Positions 1 through 7,293 of a DNA stretch of 64,000 bases are shown piece by piece; the stretch's first letter is position 1; each line of letters opens with the position of its first letter. The DNA is from Novosphingobium resinovorum (lineage in GTDB: Bacteria; Pseudomonadota; Alphaproteobacteria; Sphingomonadales; Sphingomonadaceae). The notes below the pieces were generated by a model that saw only the letters and a program-made list of their open reading frames with translations, was not told the DNA's origin and did not search any database. A program made the position numbers and the translations under genes. The stretch lies in NCBI RefSeq assembly GCF_027922145.1, contig NZ_BSFC01000013.1, forward strand, positions 23,741 to 87,740, given 5' to 3'.

Positions 1-2381
1 CCATCCACCTCCGCCTTGTAATGCAGGCCGAGGTCGAAGATCGTATAGCCGTTCATCTTCTGCAGGTTGGCGCTGTCCTTGTACATCTTGCCGGCGTGGT
101 AGACGCCGCCGCTGACAGAGAAGCCGGGCAGCGCGGGCACGCTATATTCGAGGTACATCTTGGCGAGAGTGCTGCTCACGCCGGTGGGCCATTTCCCCAG
201 CAGCGATGCGGTGCTGGTCTTCGTCACCTTCAGGTCCATCAGCGTGCCGCCGACCATGACGTTGAGGTTGTGCGTCACGTGTCCGGTGGCGCTCAGTTCG
301 ATACCCTGGTGCACCTCGACGCCGTCCTGGGTGCGGGTGATCTTGCCGCCCACCTGCTCGTCGAAGGAATTGGCCTTCTCGATACGATAGAGCGCGCCGG
401 TGATCAGCAGGGCATCGATCGGCGCGTACTTGGCGCCGATCTCATACTGCTTGGAGACGTAGGGCTTCATGATCTCGCCCGGGTTGTTGTAGAGCGTGGA
501 ATCGTCGGGGACCGTCGAGCCCTGCTCCAATCCTTCCATATAGGTGGCGTAAGTCGTCACCCGCGCGGACGGCTTGAAGATCAGCGACACCGTGGGTGTC
601 CATGCGCTTTCGTCGTAACTGGAAGTCGTTGCGCCGGTGGCTCCGTATGCCTTGGCCTCCACGGTGCTGTGATTGGCCCCGACCATGGCGCCCAGATGAT
701 CGGTGAACTGGATATCGTCGCCGACGACGATGTTGGTATTGCGCGCCCAGCTCGACTTGTAGAGAGCGCCCCACGAATACGTGTCCAGCGCCGAGGGCAT
801 GGCCCAGTTGTTGAGACCATCAGGGTCGCTGAAGACGGGCGAGTCACCGCCGCTGACGGTGTTGGTGACGTGGCGCTTGACGCTCAGGATATCGCCCGAG
901 GCGCCGACGGTCAGGCGATGCCTGATCCCGAACGTCGCGAACTCGCTGTCCAGGTAGGCATAAGCGCCCTGCGCGTAGTTATACGAAGGCGCACTGCGCG
1001 AGGTCCAGCCCAGTTGCCAGCCTGCCTCCCCGTTTCCGCCGTCCTCGACGTAGAGCGGATAGATGTTGATCGAATCCTGCTCGTCACGCTTGTAGAGATA
1101 GGCTGCGCGCAGGCTGAAGGTATCGTCGATCTTCCACTTGACGTTGGCGCCCAGACGATCGGTCTTGGTCTGCAGATAAGTCCAGGACGGGGTCCAGGTC
1201 TTGTCGTTGGCCAGCGGCTCGATCCAGTGGTCGAGCGAGGCGCGACTGGTATCGCCATAAGCGTAAAAGCGGGAATCGATGCCGTCGATGCGGTAGTAGG
1301 TGTGTGCGGCCTCGGCCTGCACCAGCAAATTCGGCGCGACGTTCCAGTCGAGCGCGCCGCTGACCATCGTGCGCGCGACGTTCTGGTTCTTCTTCGCCGT
1401 CTCGCCGTCCTGGATGGACATGTTGAGACGATAGGCAAAGGTGCCGCCGGCATCGATCTTGCCGCCCATGTCGATATGCGCGAACCACTGGGTGTTGCCA
1501 TAATTTCCGACGCGCACGTCGAGCAGAGGCGCGTAAGTCGGCCGCTTGAGCACGTAGTTGGTCACGCCGCCCGGATTTCCGACACCATACAGGAAGCCCG
1601 ACAGGCCGTTCATGATCTCGACATTGGCCAGTTCCTCCGTCGAGATGCCGGTAAGGGTCGATGAGATGCGCAGACCATCGACGACGCCCTTCTGGGTCGA
1701 GAAGCCACGGATATTCACGTAGGGCGTTCCGTAGACGGTCGAGGGTGCCGAATTCTGGACCACCGGATTCATCTTGAAGATCTGGTCCATATCGCCCGCG
1801 ATGACGCTCTCGATAAGGTCCTGCGACACCACGCTGATCGCGTAAGGCGTGTCGATCACCAGCTTGTTGCCCCAGGGGCCGGAGCCGGAAATCGCATCGA
1901 TCTTTTCGTTGTGGCCGGTGACGAGGATTGTGTCGTCGCGACGTCCGGCCTCGCTCTCCTCTTCGGCGGCCACGCTGCCGACTCCATAGGCGGCGGGCGT
2001 CAACTCCAGCCTCAGCGGATCAAGGGTCATCGCCCCTCGTGTCGCGCGCGCGATAGTTAGCGCGCCTTCGCTTGACGAACGTGCGGCAAGGCCCGTGCCC
2101 GAAAGCAGGCGCGAAATGGCATCCCGGGGCGCGAAGCTTCCGCGCAGACCACCGGTTCGCAACCCCTGGGTCAGCGATGCCTCGTAAGTCAGTTGCACGC
2201 CGCTCTGTTCGGCAAAGCTGTTAAGCGCGTCTGACAGTGCACCGGCGGGGATATCGTAGGCGCGCAAAGTGCCCTCGTCCTGCGCCATCGCCAGTCCGGG
2301 CAGCGCGGCGCAACCGCCGATCACCGTCCCTGCCATCAAAGCAAAAGCCATGACCCGGCCGCGCTCGAACTTTATCGTCAT
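1..2381 (-). CDS. TonB-dependent siderophore receptor with STN signalling domain (3' end outside window)
   Basis: Outer-membrane receptor that would import a ferric siderophore using TonB energy and signal through FecR to the ECF sigma factor. The start ATG at 2381 opens a signal peptide ending near MAQDEG, followed directly by an STN (secretin/TonB short N-terminal) domain (about residues 35-105, including LRAYDIPAGALSDALNSFAE). Plug residues (IRGFSTQKGVVDGLR; VEIMNGLSGFLYGVGNPGG) and many barrel strands follow. The STN domain is the hallmark of transducing receptors of the FecA/FpvA type, and the upstream genes are fecR, an ECF sigma gene and tonB in the same orientation, which fits cell-surface signalling. 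The C-terminal barrel end lies beyond position 1. The ligand cannot be read from the sequence. Confidence 0.9.
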   Translation of the reverse strand, partial: MTIKFERGRVMAFALMAGTVIGGCAALPGLAMAQDEGTLRAYDIPAGALSDALNSFAEQSGVQLTYEASLTQGLRTGGLRGSFAPRDAISRLLSGTGLAARSSSEGALTIARATRGAMTLDPLRLELTPAAYGVGSVAAEEESEAGRRDDTILVTGHNEKIDAISGSGPWGNKLVIDTPYAISVVSQDLIESVIAGDMDQIFKMNPVVQNSAPSTVYGTPYVNIRGFSTQKGVVDGLRISSTLTGISTEELANVEIMNGLSGFLYGVGNPGGVTNYVLKRPTYAPLLDVRVGNYGNTQWFAHIDMGGKIDAGGTFAYRLNMSIQDGETAKKNQNVARTMVSGALDWNVAPNLLVQAEAAHTYYRIDGIDSRFYAYGDTSRASLDHWIEPLANDKTWTPSWTYLQTKTDRLGANVKWKIDDTFSLRAAYLYKRDEQDSINIYPLYVEDGGNGEAGWQLGWTSRSAPSYNYAQGAYAYLDSEFATFGIRHRLTVGASGDILSVKRHVTNTVSGGDSPVFSDPDGLNNWAMPSALDTYSWGALYKSSWARNTNIVVGDDIQFTDHLGAMVGANHSTVEAKAYGATGATTSSYDESAWTPTVSLIFKPSARVTTYATYMEGLEQGSTVPDDSTLYNNPGEIMKPYVSKQYEIGAKYAPIDALLITGALYRIEKANSFDEQVGGKITRTQDGVEVHQGIELSATGHVTHNLNVMVGGTLMDLKVTKTSTASLLGKWPTGVSSTLAKMYLEYSVPALPGFSVSGGVYHAGKMYKDSANLQKMNGYTIFDLGLHYKAEVD

Positions 2382-2425
2382 CGAAACTTTCCCCACCTGG
2401 AATTCCATGCGCCCGACATTGCTGC

Positions 2426-2440
2426 TGCGACGCAATCGCA
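2426..2440. promoter_or_regulatory. Fur-like palindrome in the receptor leader
   Basis: TGCGA-CGCAA-TCGCA is a perfect 5-bp inverted repeat with a 5-bp centre, between the ECF-type promoter box and the receptor ATG. The same 15 bases recur at 4964-4978. The arrangement resembles alphaproteobacterial Fur sites (TTGCGA...TCGCAA type). Binding is inferred, not shown. Confidence 0.5.
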
Positions 2441-2443
2441 AAA

Positions 2444-2490
2444 CCAAGACGCAGTCCGATCCCGAAACACGACCTTGCGGTGAGAATTTT
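2444..2490 (-). promoter_or_regulatory. Putative ECF-sigma promoter of the STN receptor
   Basis: Read on the minus strand: AAAATTC, 8 nt, AGGTCGTGTTT, 11 nt, TGCGTCTTGG. An element with identical conserved blocks and identical spacing lies upstream of fecR (3564-3610), and both end 62 nt before their start codons. The block begins immediately after the fecR stop codon. An AAAAT-type -35 followed by a CGT-containing -10 resembles iron-starvation ECF promoters, so the adjacent sigma factor is the likely reader. Confidence 0.6.
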
Positions 2491-3501
2491 TTATCGGCGC
2501 AGGATGATGAAGCGATCGGACAGCCGCACGGAGCGCAGCCCGTGGCTTTTCTCGATGCTGTCGATCGCCGCGAGTGGATGATCGAGATCGTAGACTCCGC
2601 TCACCCGCATGGCGGCCGCCGCACCGGCGACGGTGACGAAGCCGTGCCGATAGCGCCCGATCTCGGCCACCACTTCCCCGAGCGGGCGATCAACCACCAT
2701 CAGTCGCCCACGCGTCCAGGCTATTGCTTCGCCCCGCGCGGGAAACGGCCCGGTCAATGTCGAATGCGTAAAGTCGGCGCCCTGACCTTCACCGACGACG
2801 GCGGCACGTCCCCCGCCCTCGACCCGGACGCTGTGTTTCGTCACGGTCACCGTGGCCCGCCCACCCTCGTCGCGCACGGCAAAGGCGGTGCCGAGAGCAG
2901 TGACGCTGCCGCCCTCCGCCTCGACGACAAAGGGGCGCGAGGGATCGGGCGCGACCTCGAACAAAGCCGCCCCCGCCAGCAGGTGCACACCCCGACGGCC
3001 TTTCGCGAAGTCGAGCGCGATCGCCGAGCCGCTGTCGAGTTGCACCACCGATCCGTCGGAAAGGGCGACATTGCGCCGCTCACCGATGCCGGTGATCTGG
3101 TCCGCGCGCAGCCGTGTCGGCCAGTCCTGCACACCGCCCAGAACGACGATCGCCAATGCGGCAGCGATCCCACCCATTGCCCCGCGCATGCCCCAGCCCC
3201 GGCGGAGCAGCCCGAGACGGCGGTTCGGATGACAGTTCGAACGGCTGCGAGTGGTGGTAGAGACCGGCCGCGTCCGGGGTAATTCCGGAATGGCCTGCAG
3301 GCCAGCCACCGCGTCTTCCTGCTCGTCCATCAGGCCCCAGATCTTCTCCAGCCGGGCCAGCGCTGCGCGGTGATCGGGGTCCGACTGCCAGAGCGCGAAG
3401 TCACGCTCTTCCTCGGGGCTCATCGCCTCCCCGTCACGCCGGACAATCCATGCGGCGGCCGCTTCGGCTATTTCGGGTAGAATGGGCTGTCTCATCGTCA
3501 T
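2491..3501 (-). CDS. FecR-family anti-sigma/sigma regulator
   Basis: Inner-membrane FecR-like protein (336 aa) that would relay the receptor signal to the ECF sigma factor encoded just upstream. It has an N-terminal DUF4880-type segment (EAAAAWIVRRDGEAMSPEEE, DFALWQSDPDHRAALARLEK), one transmembrane helix near residues 105-125 (GIAAALAIVVLGG), then the periplasmic FecR domain (GERRNVALSDGSVVQLDSGS; VTALGTAFAVRDE). A C-terminal STN-like segment (GRLMVVDRPLGEVVAEIGRY) is typical of the region that contacts the receptor. The start at 3501 is chosen for a GGAG sequence 8 nt upstream and for homology; the frame stays open farther upstream. The gene has its own copy of the ECF-type promoter box. 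Confidence 0.9.
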   Translation of the reverse strand: MTMRQPILPEIAEAAAAWIVRRDGEAMSPEEERDFALWQSDPDHRAALARLEKIWGLMDEQEDAVAGLQAIPELPRTRPVSTTTRSRSNCHPNRRLGLLRRGWGMRGAMGGIAAALAIVVLGGVQDWPTRLRADQITGIGERRNVALSDGSVVQLDSGSAIALDFAKGRRGVHLLAGAALFEVAPDPSRPFVVEAEGGSVTALGTAFAVRDEGGRATVTVTKHSVRVEGGGRAAVVGEGQGADFTHSTLTGPFPARGEAIAWTRGRLMVVDRPLGEVVAEIGRYRHGFVTVAGAAAAMRVSGVYDLDHPLAAIDSIEKSHGLRSVRLSDRFIILRR

Positions 3502-3563
3502 GGCCACTGCTCCATCCCCACCGGGATCGCCCGCGAACCGCGCGAGGCGGCTGCCGTCAAAGG

Positions 3564-3610
3564 CCAAGACGCAAAGGGGCACCAAAACACGACCTCGTAC
3601 CTGGAATTTT
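3564..3610 (-). promoter_or_regulatory. Putative ECF-sigma promoter of fecR (twin of 2444-2490)
   Basis: Minus-strand AAAATTC-N8-AGGTCGTGTTT-N11-TGCGTCTTGG, the same blocks and spacing as the box before the receptor gene. It sits in the gap between the sigma gene (ending at 3635) and the fecR start. Regulation by the neighbouring FecI-like sigma factor is inferred from duplication and position. Confidence 0.6.
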
Positions 3611-3634
3611 CTGCCTGGTTTGTCATCGGGCCCA

Positions 3635-4144
3635 TCATTCGACGTCGTCGATCTCGCCGAGCCGGGCCGCGAGGGCCAGGAGGGCGAGCCGCAAATGCTT
3701 CTCGACCGCGCCGCGCGTGATGCCGAGTCTTTCGGCGATCTCGGCCTGGTGCAAGCCCTCTATCTTGCGCAGCGCGAAGACCTCGCGGCATCGGGGTGGC
3801 AGGCTCTCCACCAGTTCGAGCAGCAATCGCAACCGGTCACACCCCAGCACCGTGCGTTCGGCCGAAGGAGCGTCATCGGCGATGAGGTCGCCAAGATCCT
3901 CCTCGACCGTCCAGGCGGCCCACTTACCTCTTTCCCGCGCTCCATCGATCACCAGATTGCGCGCGATCCGGTAGAGGAAAGCGCGCACGTTGCTCACTTT
4001 ACCCTCGCGCAACGCGGGGATCGCCCGCGCCCAGGTTTCCTGGACGATATCAGCGGCCAGAGGGTTGGAACCGACCAACGAGCGCACGTAGGCGCTGAGC
4101 GGATCGTGATGATGCGCCACCAACGCCGCGTCGCGGGCGCTCAT
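3635..4144 (-). CDS. FecI-like ECF sigma-70 factor
   Basis: Extracytoplasmic-function sigma factor of 169 aa, the normal size for the FecI group. Region 2 is visible around residues 15-85 (LAADIVQETWARAI, NVRAFLYRIARNLVIDGARE). Region 4 is at about 110-160 (LPPRCREVFALRKIEGLHQA, EIAERLGITRGAVEKHLRLA), a complete helix-turn-helix for -35 recognition. The gene overlaps the tonB stop by 4 bp (ATGA), indicating co-translation, and is followed by fecR and an STN receptor. Its likely targets are the two 47-bp boxes in front of fecR and the receptor. No anti-sigma other than FecR is nearby. Confidence 0.93.
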   Translation of the reverse strand: MSARDAALVAHHHDPLSAYVRSLVGSNPLAADIVQETWARAIPALREGKVSNVRAFLYRIARNLVIDGARERGKWAAWTVEEDLGDLIADDAPSAERTVLGCDRLRLLLELVESLPPRCREVFALRKIEGLHQAEIAERLGITRGAVEKHLRLALLALAARLGEIDDVE

Positions 4145-4866
4145 CGCGATGCCATCCGTGCCGACACCAGGAACTCGACCGGGAGGGTGATTTCCAACTC
4201 GTCCGGCAATCCTTCCGGAATCGCGGGAAACGGAGCGGCGCGGCGAACGACGTCCAGCGCGGCGCGATCGAGGGTGCGCGAGCCGGCGGAGCGTGCCACC
4301 GATGCATCGAGCAGGCGCCCACTGCGTTCGATCCGGAACAGCACCACACCGGCACCCGAAGCACCGTCCCGTCCACGGGCGCGCTGCGCCTCGAGCCGCG
4401 CCATCACGGCGCGCCGGTAACCCTGCGTGGTCAACGCCAGCGCGTCGATGCGCCCGCCCTCCGCCGGTGCTGGCATTTCGGCGACGGTTTCGATCGCGAT
4501 TGGAGTCGGCGGCGCCAGCATGATCGCGGGAGGCGGGCTGCTCTTCACCGGAACCGGTTCCGGCCGCGGCTTGGATGCCCGCGTACCGGGATCGGGACGG
4601 CGGCGCGGCTCGTCTACGGGACGGGGAAGAATGGTCACACTGATCAAGCGCGTCCCGCCAGTCCGGTCCGGCGCCCCCGGCCAGCCCAGCATCATCACCG
4701 CGCCAACCGCCAGATGCACCAGCAAGGTTGCTCCGACACCGAGCATGCGCAGCGGCCGGCCGCCGCCCAAACGATAGCCGCCCGGCAGCCGCTGCTGCAC
4801 CGGCGCTTCGCTCGATGTCACCAGCGACACCGATGCGTGCGCCATCGGGACGGACGAGGCGGACAT
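4141..4866 (-). CDS. tonB: TonB-family energy transducer
   Basis: Cytoplasmic-membrane anchored TonB homologue (241 aa) that would couple proton-motive force to the adjacent receptors. A single membrane helix lies near residues 41-62 (MLGVGATLLVHLAVGAVMML), followed by a proline/arginine-rich periplasmic spacer (RPVDEPRRRPDPGTRASKPR, PEPVPVKSSPPP). A TonB_C domain follows (VVLFRIERSGRLLDASVARS; LDRAALDVVRRAAPFPAIPE). It is the first gene of the tonB-sigma-fecR-receptor run, overlaps the sigma gene by 4 bp, and has Fur-like palindromes in the region shared with the divergent receptor at 5044. Dedicated tonB genes inside a FecI/FecR cluster are less common than a single global tonB. Confidence 0.9.
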   Translation of the reverse strand: MSASSVPMAHASVSLVTSSEAPVQQRLPGGYRLGGGRPLRMLGVGATLLVHLAVGAVMMLGWPGAPDRTGGTRLISVTILPRPVDEPRRRPDPGTRASKPRPEPVPVKSSPPPAIMLAPPTPIAIETVAEMPAPAEGGRIDALALTTQGYRRAVMARLEAQRARGRDGASGAGVVLFRIERSGRLLDASVARSAGSRTLDRAALDVVRRAAPFPAIPEGLPDELEITLPVEFLVSARMASR

Positions 4867-4882
4867 GGCCTCGCCACTACAC

Positions 4883-4903
4883 TAATGCGAGTGAGTTGCA
4901 ATA
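4883..4903. promoter_or_regulatory. Fur-like palindrome, tonB side of divergent promoter
   Basis: TAATGCGA-GTGAG-TTGCAATA, an imperfect 8-bp inverted repeat (6 of 8 pairs) with a 5-bp centre, 17 bp from the tonB start codon. It has the same form as 14423-14443 and 4962-4981. Confidence 0.45.
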
Positions 4904-4961
4904 TGCGCCACTCGTCAGCGAGGCTCTCGCATCGGACATAAAATGTTTCGATTATATTGCG

Positions 4962-4981
4962 CTTGCGACGCAATCGCATTA
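4962..4981. promoter_or_regulatory. Fur-like palindrome, receptor side of divergent promoter
   Basis: Contains TTGCGA-CGCAA-TCGCATTA. Its core 15-mer is identical to 2426-2440. It lies 62 bp before the receptor ATG at 5044 in the 177-bp divergent tonB/receptor spacer. Iron-dependent repression is the likely role. Confidence 0.5.
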
Positions 4982-5043
4982 GAGGCCCGCCGCGCATCGG
5001 GAGTCGGGGGGCTCATCATCCGGTGCCGATCAGGGGAATAATA

Positions 5044-7200
5044 ATGTCCTTCAAAAATCCGATCCCGGCCCGTCAGCGCGTGGCTTCGCTGCTCGTCATC
5101 GGCATGCTGACTACGACCACCGCCCATGCCGAGGAATCGGCCGAAAACCCCGACCCCGACGCTATCGTCGTGACCGGACAGACCGAGACCACCGGCCTCA
5201 GCCTTTCATCGCGCGAGACACCGCAGTCGGTCACCGTGCTCGACAGCGTCCGGATGGAGGAACAGGGTCTTTACGACATTTCCGAGGTGATGGAGCAGGT
5301 CGTCGGCATCCAGTCGAACCGCTCCAGCGCGCTCGGCACCGACGGTACCAACTACACCGCGCGCGGCTTCGCGGTGGAGAACTACCTCGTCGACGGCATC
5401 GCGCGGCCGACGGGGCTCTATGGCTTCAGCGAAGATACCGCCGACATGATCGCCTATGACCGGATCGAAGTGCTCCGTGGCTCGGCAGGCATGATGACCG
5501 GCACCGGTGAGCCCTCGGCCGCGATCAACATGATCCGCAAGCGCCCGCGCACGGAAATGCGCGCCACGGCGGCAGCCACGGTCGGCTCCTGGGACATGTA
5601 TCGCCTCGAAGCGGACCTCAGCACGCCGCTCACCTCGGACGGCAGAGTGCGTGCCCGCGTCGCGGGAGCCTGGCAGGACAACGATACCTTCATCGACCGC
5701 GAGCACGTCAAGCGCCAGGCGCTCTACGGCGTGGTCGAAGCAGACCTGACGCCGGGTACGCTGCTCACCGCCGGGGTCGAGTATCAGAACTTCACCAACT
5801 CCGGAGCCTCGCGCGGGGGGATTCCGCTCTACTTCACCGACGGCACCGAGACCGATTTCGCGCGATCGACCAACGGCGGCGCCAAGTGGTCGCACTTCCG
5901 GCGCAAGAGCGTCAACATCTTCGCATCGCTCAAGCAGGATCTCGGCGAGCACTGGGAACTGCAGATCGACGGCGAGCATAAGTCCGGCTCCTACGATGAG
6001 ACGATCGGCTATTTCTTCGGCAGCGCGATCAACAAGGACACCGGCCTGGGCGGCACGCTCTATTCCACCCGCTGGGCTTCGGACCTCACGCTTAACGCGG
6101 TCTACGCGAACCTGCGCGGCAGCTTCGAGGCGCTGGGGCAGGAGCAGCATATCGCCCTCACCCTCAACCACACCCAGTTCGACGACGACCAGACGCCCTA
6201 CCCCGGCTGGTGGGACGGTCCCGAGTATATGAATACGTCCGTCAACGCCTTCGATCTGTTCGCTACCGGCGACGTGCCCAAGCCGGACCTCAGCCCCAGC
6301 GGCACCTTGTCCGGCAACCGCGTGCGAACCAGCGCGGCGGCAGGCGTAGCGCGGCTCAAGCCGATTGCGCCTCTCTCCATCGTCGTCGGCGGACGCTTCA
6401 CCTGGTGGAAGCAGGAAAGCTATGCCGAGGACACTGCGGGCGCACGCACCTGGACCGCGGGCACGAATGAGAAGGGTGTGTTCACCCCTTACGCCGGCGC
6501 GGTGCTGGACATCACCAGGACCATTTCCGCCTATGTCAGCTACGCCAGCGTGTTCAAGCCGCAGACCTACCGTACCGTGGACGGGAACCTGCTCGGCCCG
6601 CTGGAGGGCAATACTTATGAAGCGGGCTTGAAGGCCGATTTCCTGAACGGCAAGCTGAGCGCCACCGCAGCGGTGTTCAAGATGCAGCAGGACAACTATG
6701 CCCTTGCCGATGGTTCCGGCATCTTCGCGCCGGACGGCAGCACCGCCTATCACGCCGTGTCGGGCCTGAGGTCCTCCGGCTTCGAAGTGGAGGTGAACGG
6801 TGAAATCCTGCCGGGCTGGCGCGTCGCGGGCGGCTTCGCCAATGCCCGCGCAGAGGATCGCGACGGCGCACGCCAGATGCCGCAGATCGCCAAGAACAGC
6901 TTCAAGATGTTCACCGCCTACAACCTGAGCGGAAAACTGGAAGGCCTGACGCTGGGCGGCAACCTCCGCTGGCAGGGCAAGGCCCGGACGGAATACGCCG
7001 GGCCTACGGGCGAATACTATACCCAAGGCAGTCTGGCGATCGTCGACCTCATGGCGAACTACCGCTTCTCGCCCAGACTTTCGCTGGCCGTCCATGTCGA
7101 TAACGTCCTCGACAAGACCTACTACTCGGGCCTCTATGTCGGCAGTGCGCGCTACGGATCGCCCCGAGCCTTCAGCGTGACGCTGCGGGGCACACTGTAA
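5044..7200 (+). CDS. TonB-dependent siderophore receptor (FhuE/FoxA-like, no STN)
   Basis: Outer-membrane receptor of 718 aa. A signal peptide ends near TTTAHAEE, and a TonB-box-like stretch (DAIVVTGQTE) follows. The plug is typical of hydroxamate-type siderophore receptors (SRETPQSVTVLD, NYTARGFAVENYLVDGIARP, YDRIEVLRGSAGMMTGTGEP, AAINMIRKRP). The C-terminal barrel ends in a classic aromatic-rich strand (RYGSPRAFSVTLRGTL). The ATG at 5044 follows GGGGAATA and gives a clean signal peptide; the frame is open farther upstream. It is divergent from tonB, with two Fur-like palindromes between. Lacking the STN domain, it should import but not signal through FecR. The exact siderophore is unknown. 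Confidence 0.92.
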   Translation: MSFKNPIPARQRVASLLVIGMLTTTTAHAEESAENPDPDAIVVTGQTETTGLSLSSRETPQSVTVLDSVRMEEQGLYDISEVMEQVVGIQSNRSSALGTDGTNYTARGFAVENYLVDGIARPTGLYGFSEDTADMIAYDRIEVLRGSAGMMTGTGEPSAAINMIRKRPRTEMRATAAATVGSWDMYRLEADLSTPLTSDGRVRARVAGAWQDNDTFIDREHVKRQALYGVVEADLTPGTLLTAGVEYQNFTNSGASRGGIPLYFTDGTETDFARSTNGGAKWSHFRRKSVNIFASLKQDLGEHWELQIDGEHKSGSYDETIGYFFGSAINKDTGLGGTLYSTRWASDLTLNAVYANLRGSFEALGQEQHIALTLNHTQFDDDQTPYPGWWDGPEYMNTSVNAFDLFATGDVPKPDLSPSGTLSGNRVRTSAAAGVARLKPIAPLSIVVGGRFTWWKQESYAEDTAGARTWTAGTNEKGVFTPYAGAVLDITRTISAYVSYASVFKPQTYRTVDGNLLGPLEGNTYEAGLKADFLNGKLSATAAVFKMQQDNYALADGSGIFAPDGSTAYHAVSGLRSSGFEVEVNGEILPGWRVAGGFANARAEDRDGARQMPQIAKNSFKMFTAYNLSGKLEGLTLGGNLRWQGKARTEYAGPTGEYYTQGSLAIVDLMANYRFSPRLSLAVHVDNVLDKTYYSGLYVGSARYGSPRAFSVTLRGTL

Positions 7201-7230
7201 CTCCCCCTCGGAGTCCTGATCGATTGCGAA

Positions 7231-7258
7231 ACGGCTGCTTCCTCAGGGAAGCAGCCGT
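7231..7258. terminator. Stem-loop between convergent receptor genes
   Basis: Perfect 12-bp stem (ACGGCTGCTTCC / GGAAGCAGCCGT) with a 4-nt TCAG loop, between the ends of the receptors at 7200 (+) and 7294 (-). No U-tract follows on the plus strand and only a short TTT on the minus strand, so it may act in both directions or mainly stabilise 3' ends. Confidence 0.6.
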
Positions 7259-7293
7259 AACCCGGTTCGCGTCGACAGACGGCCCTGACGGGA

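Noticed and set aside
21..1664. Long plus-strand open frame (547 codons) opposite the first receptor
   Set aside because: It is antisense to a clear TBDR, has no recognisable domain and reflects high-GC mirror frames.
5206..7095. Long minus-strand open frame opposite the receptor at 5044
   Set aside because: Residue use is mirror-like (rich in Arg, Gly, Val, Ala) with no domain; the plus-strand receptor explains the region.
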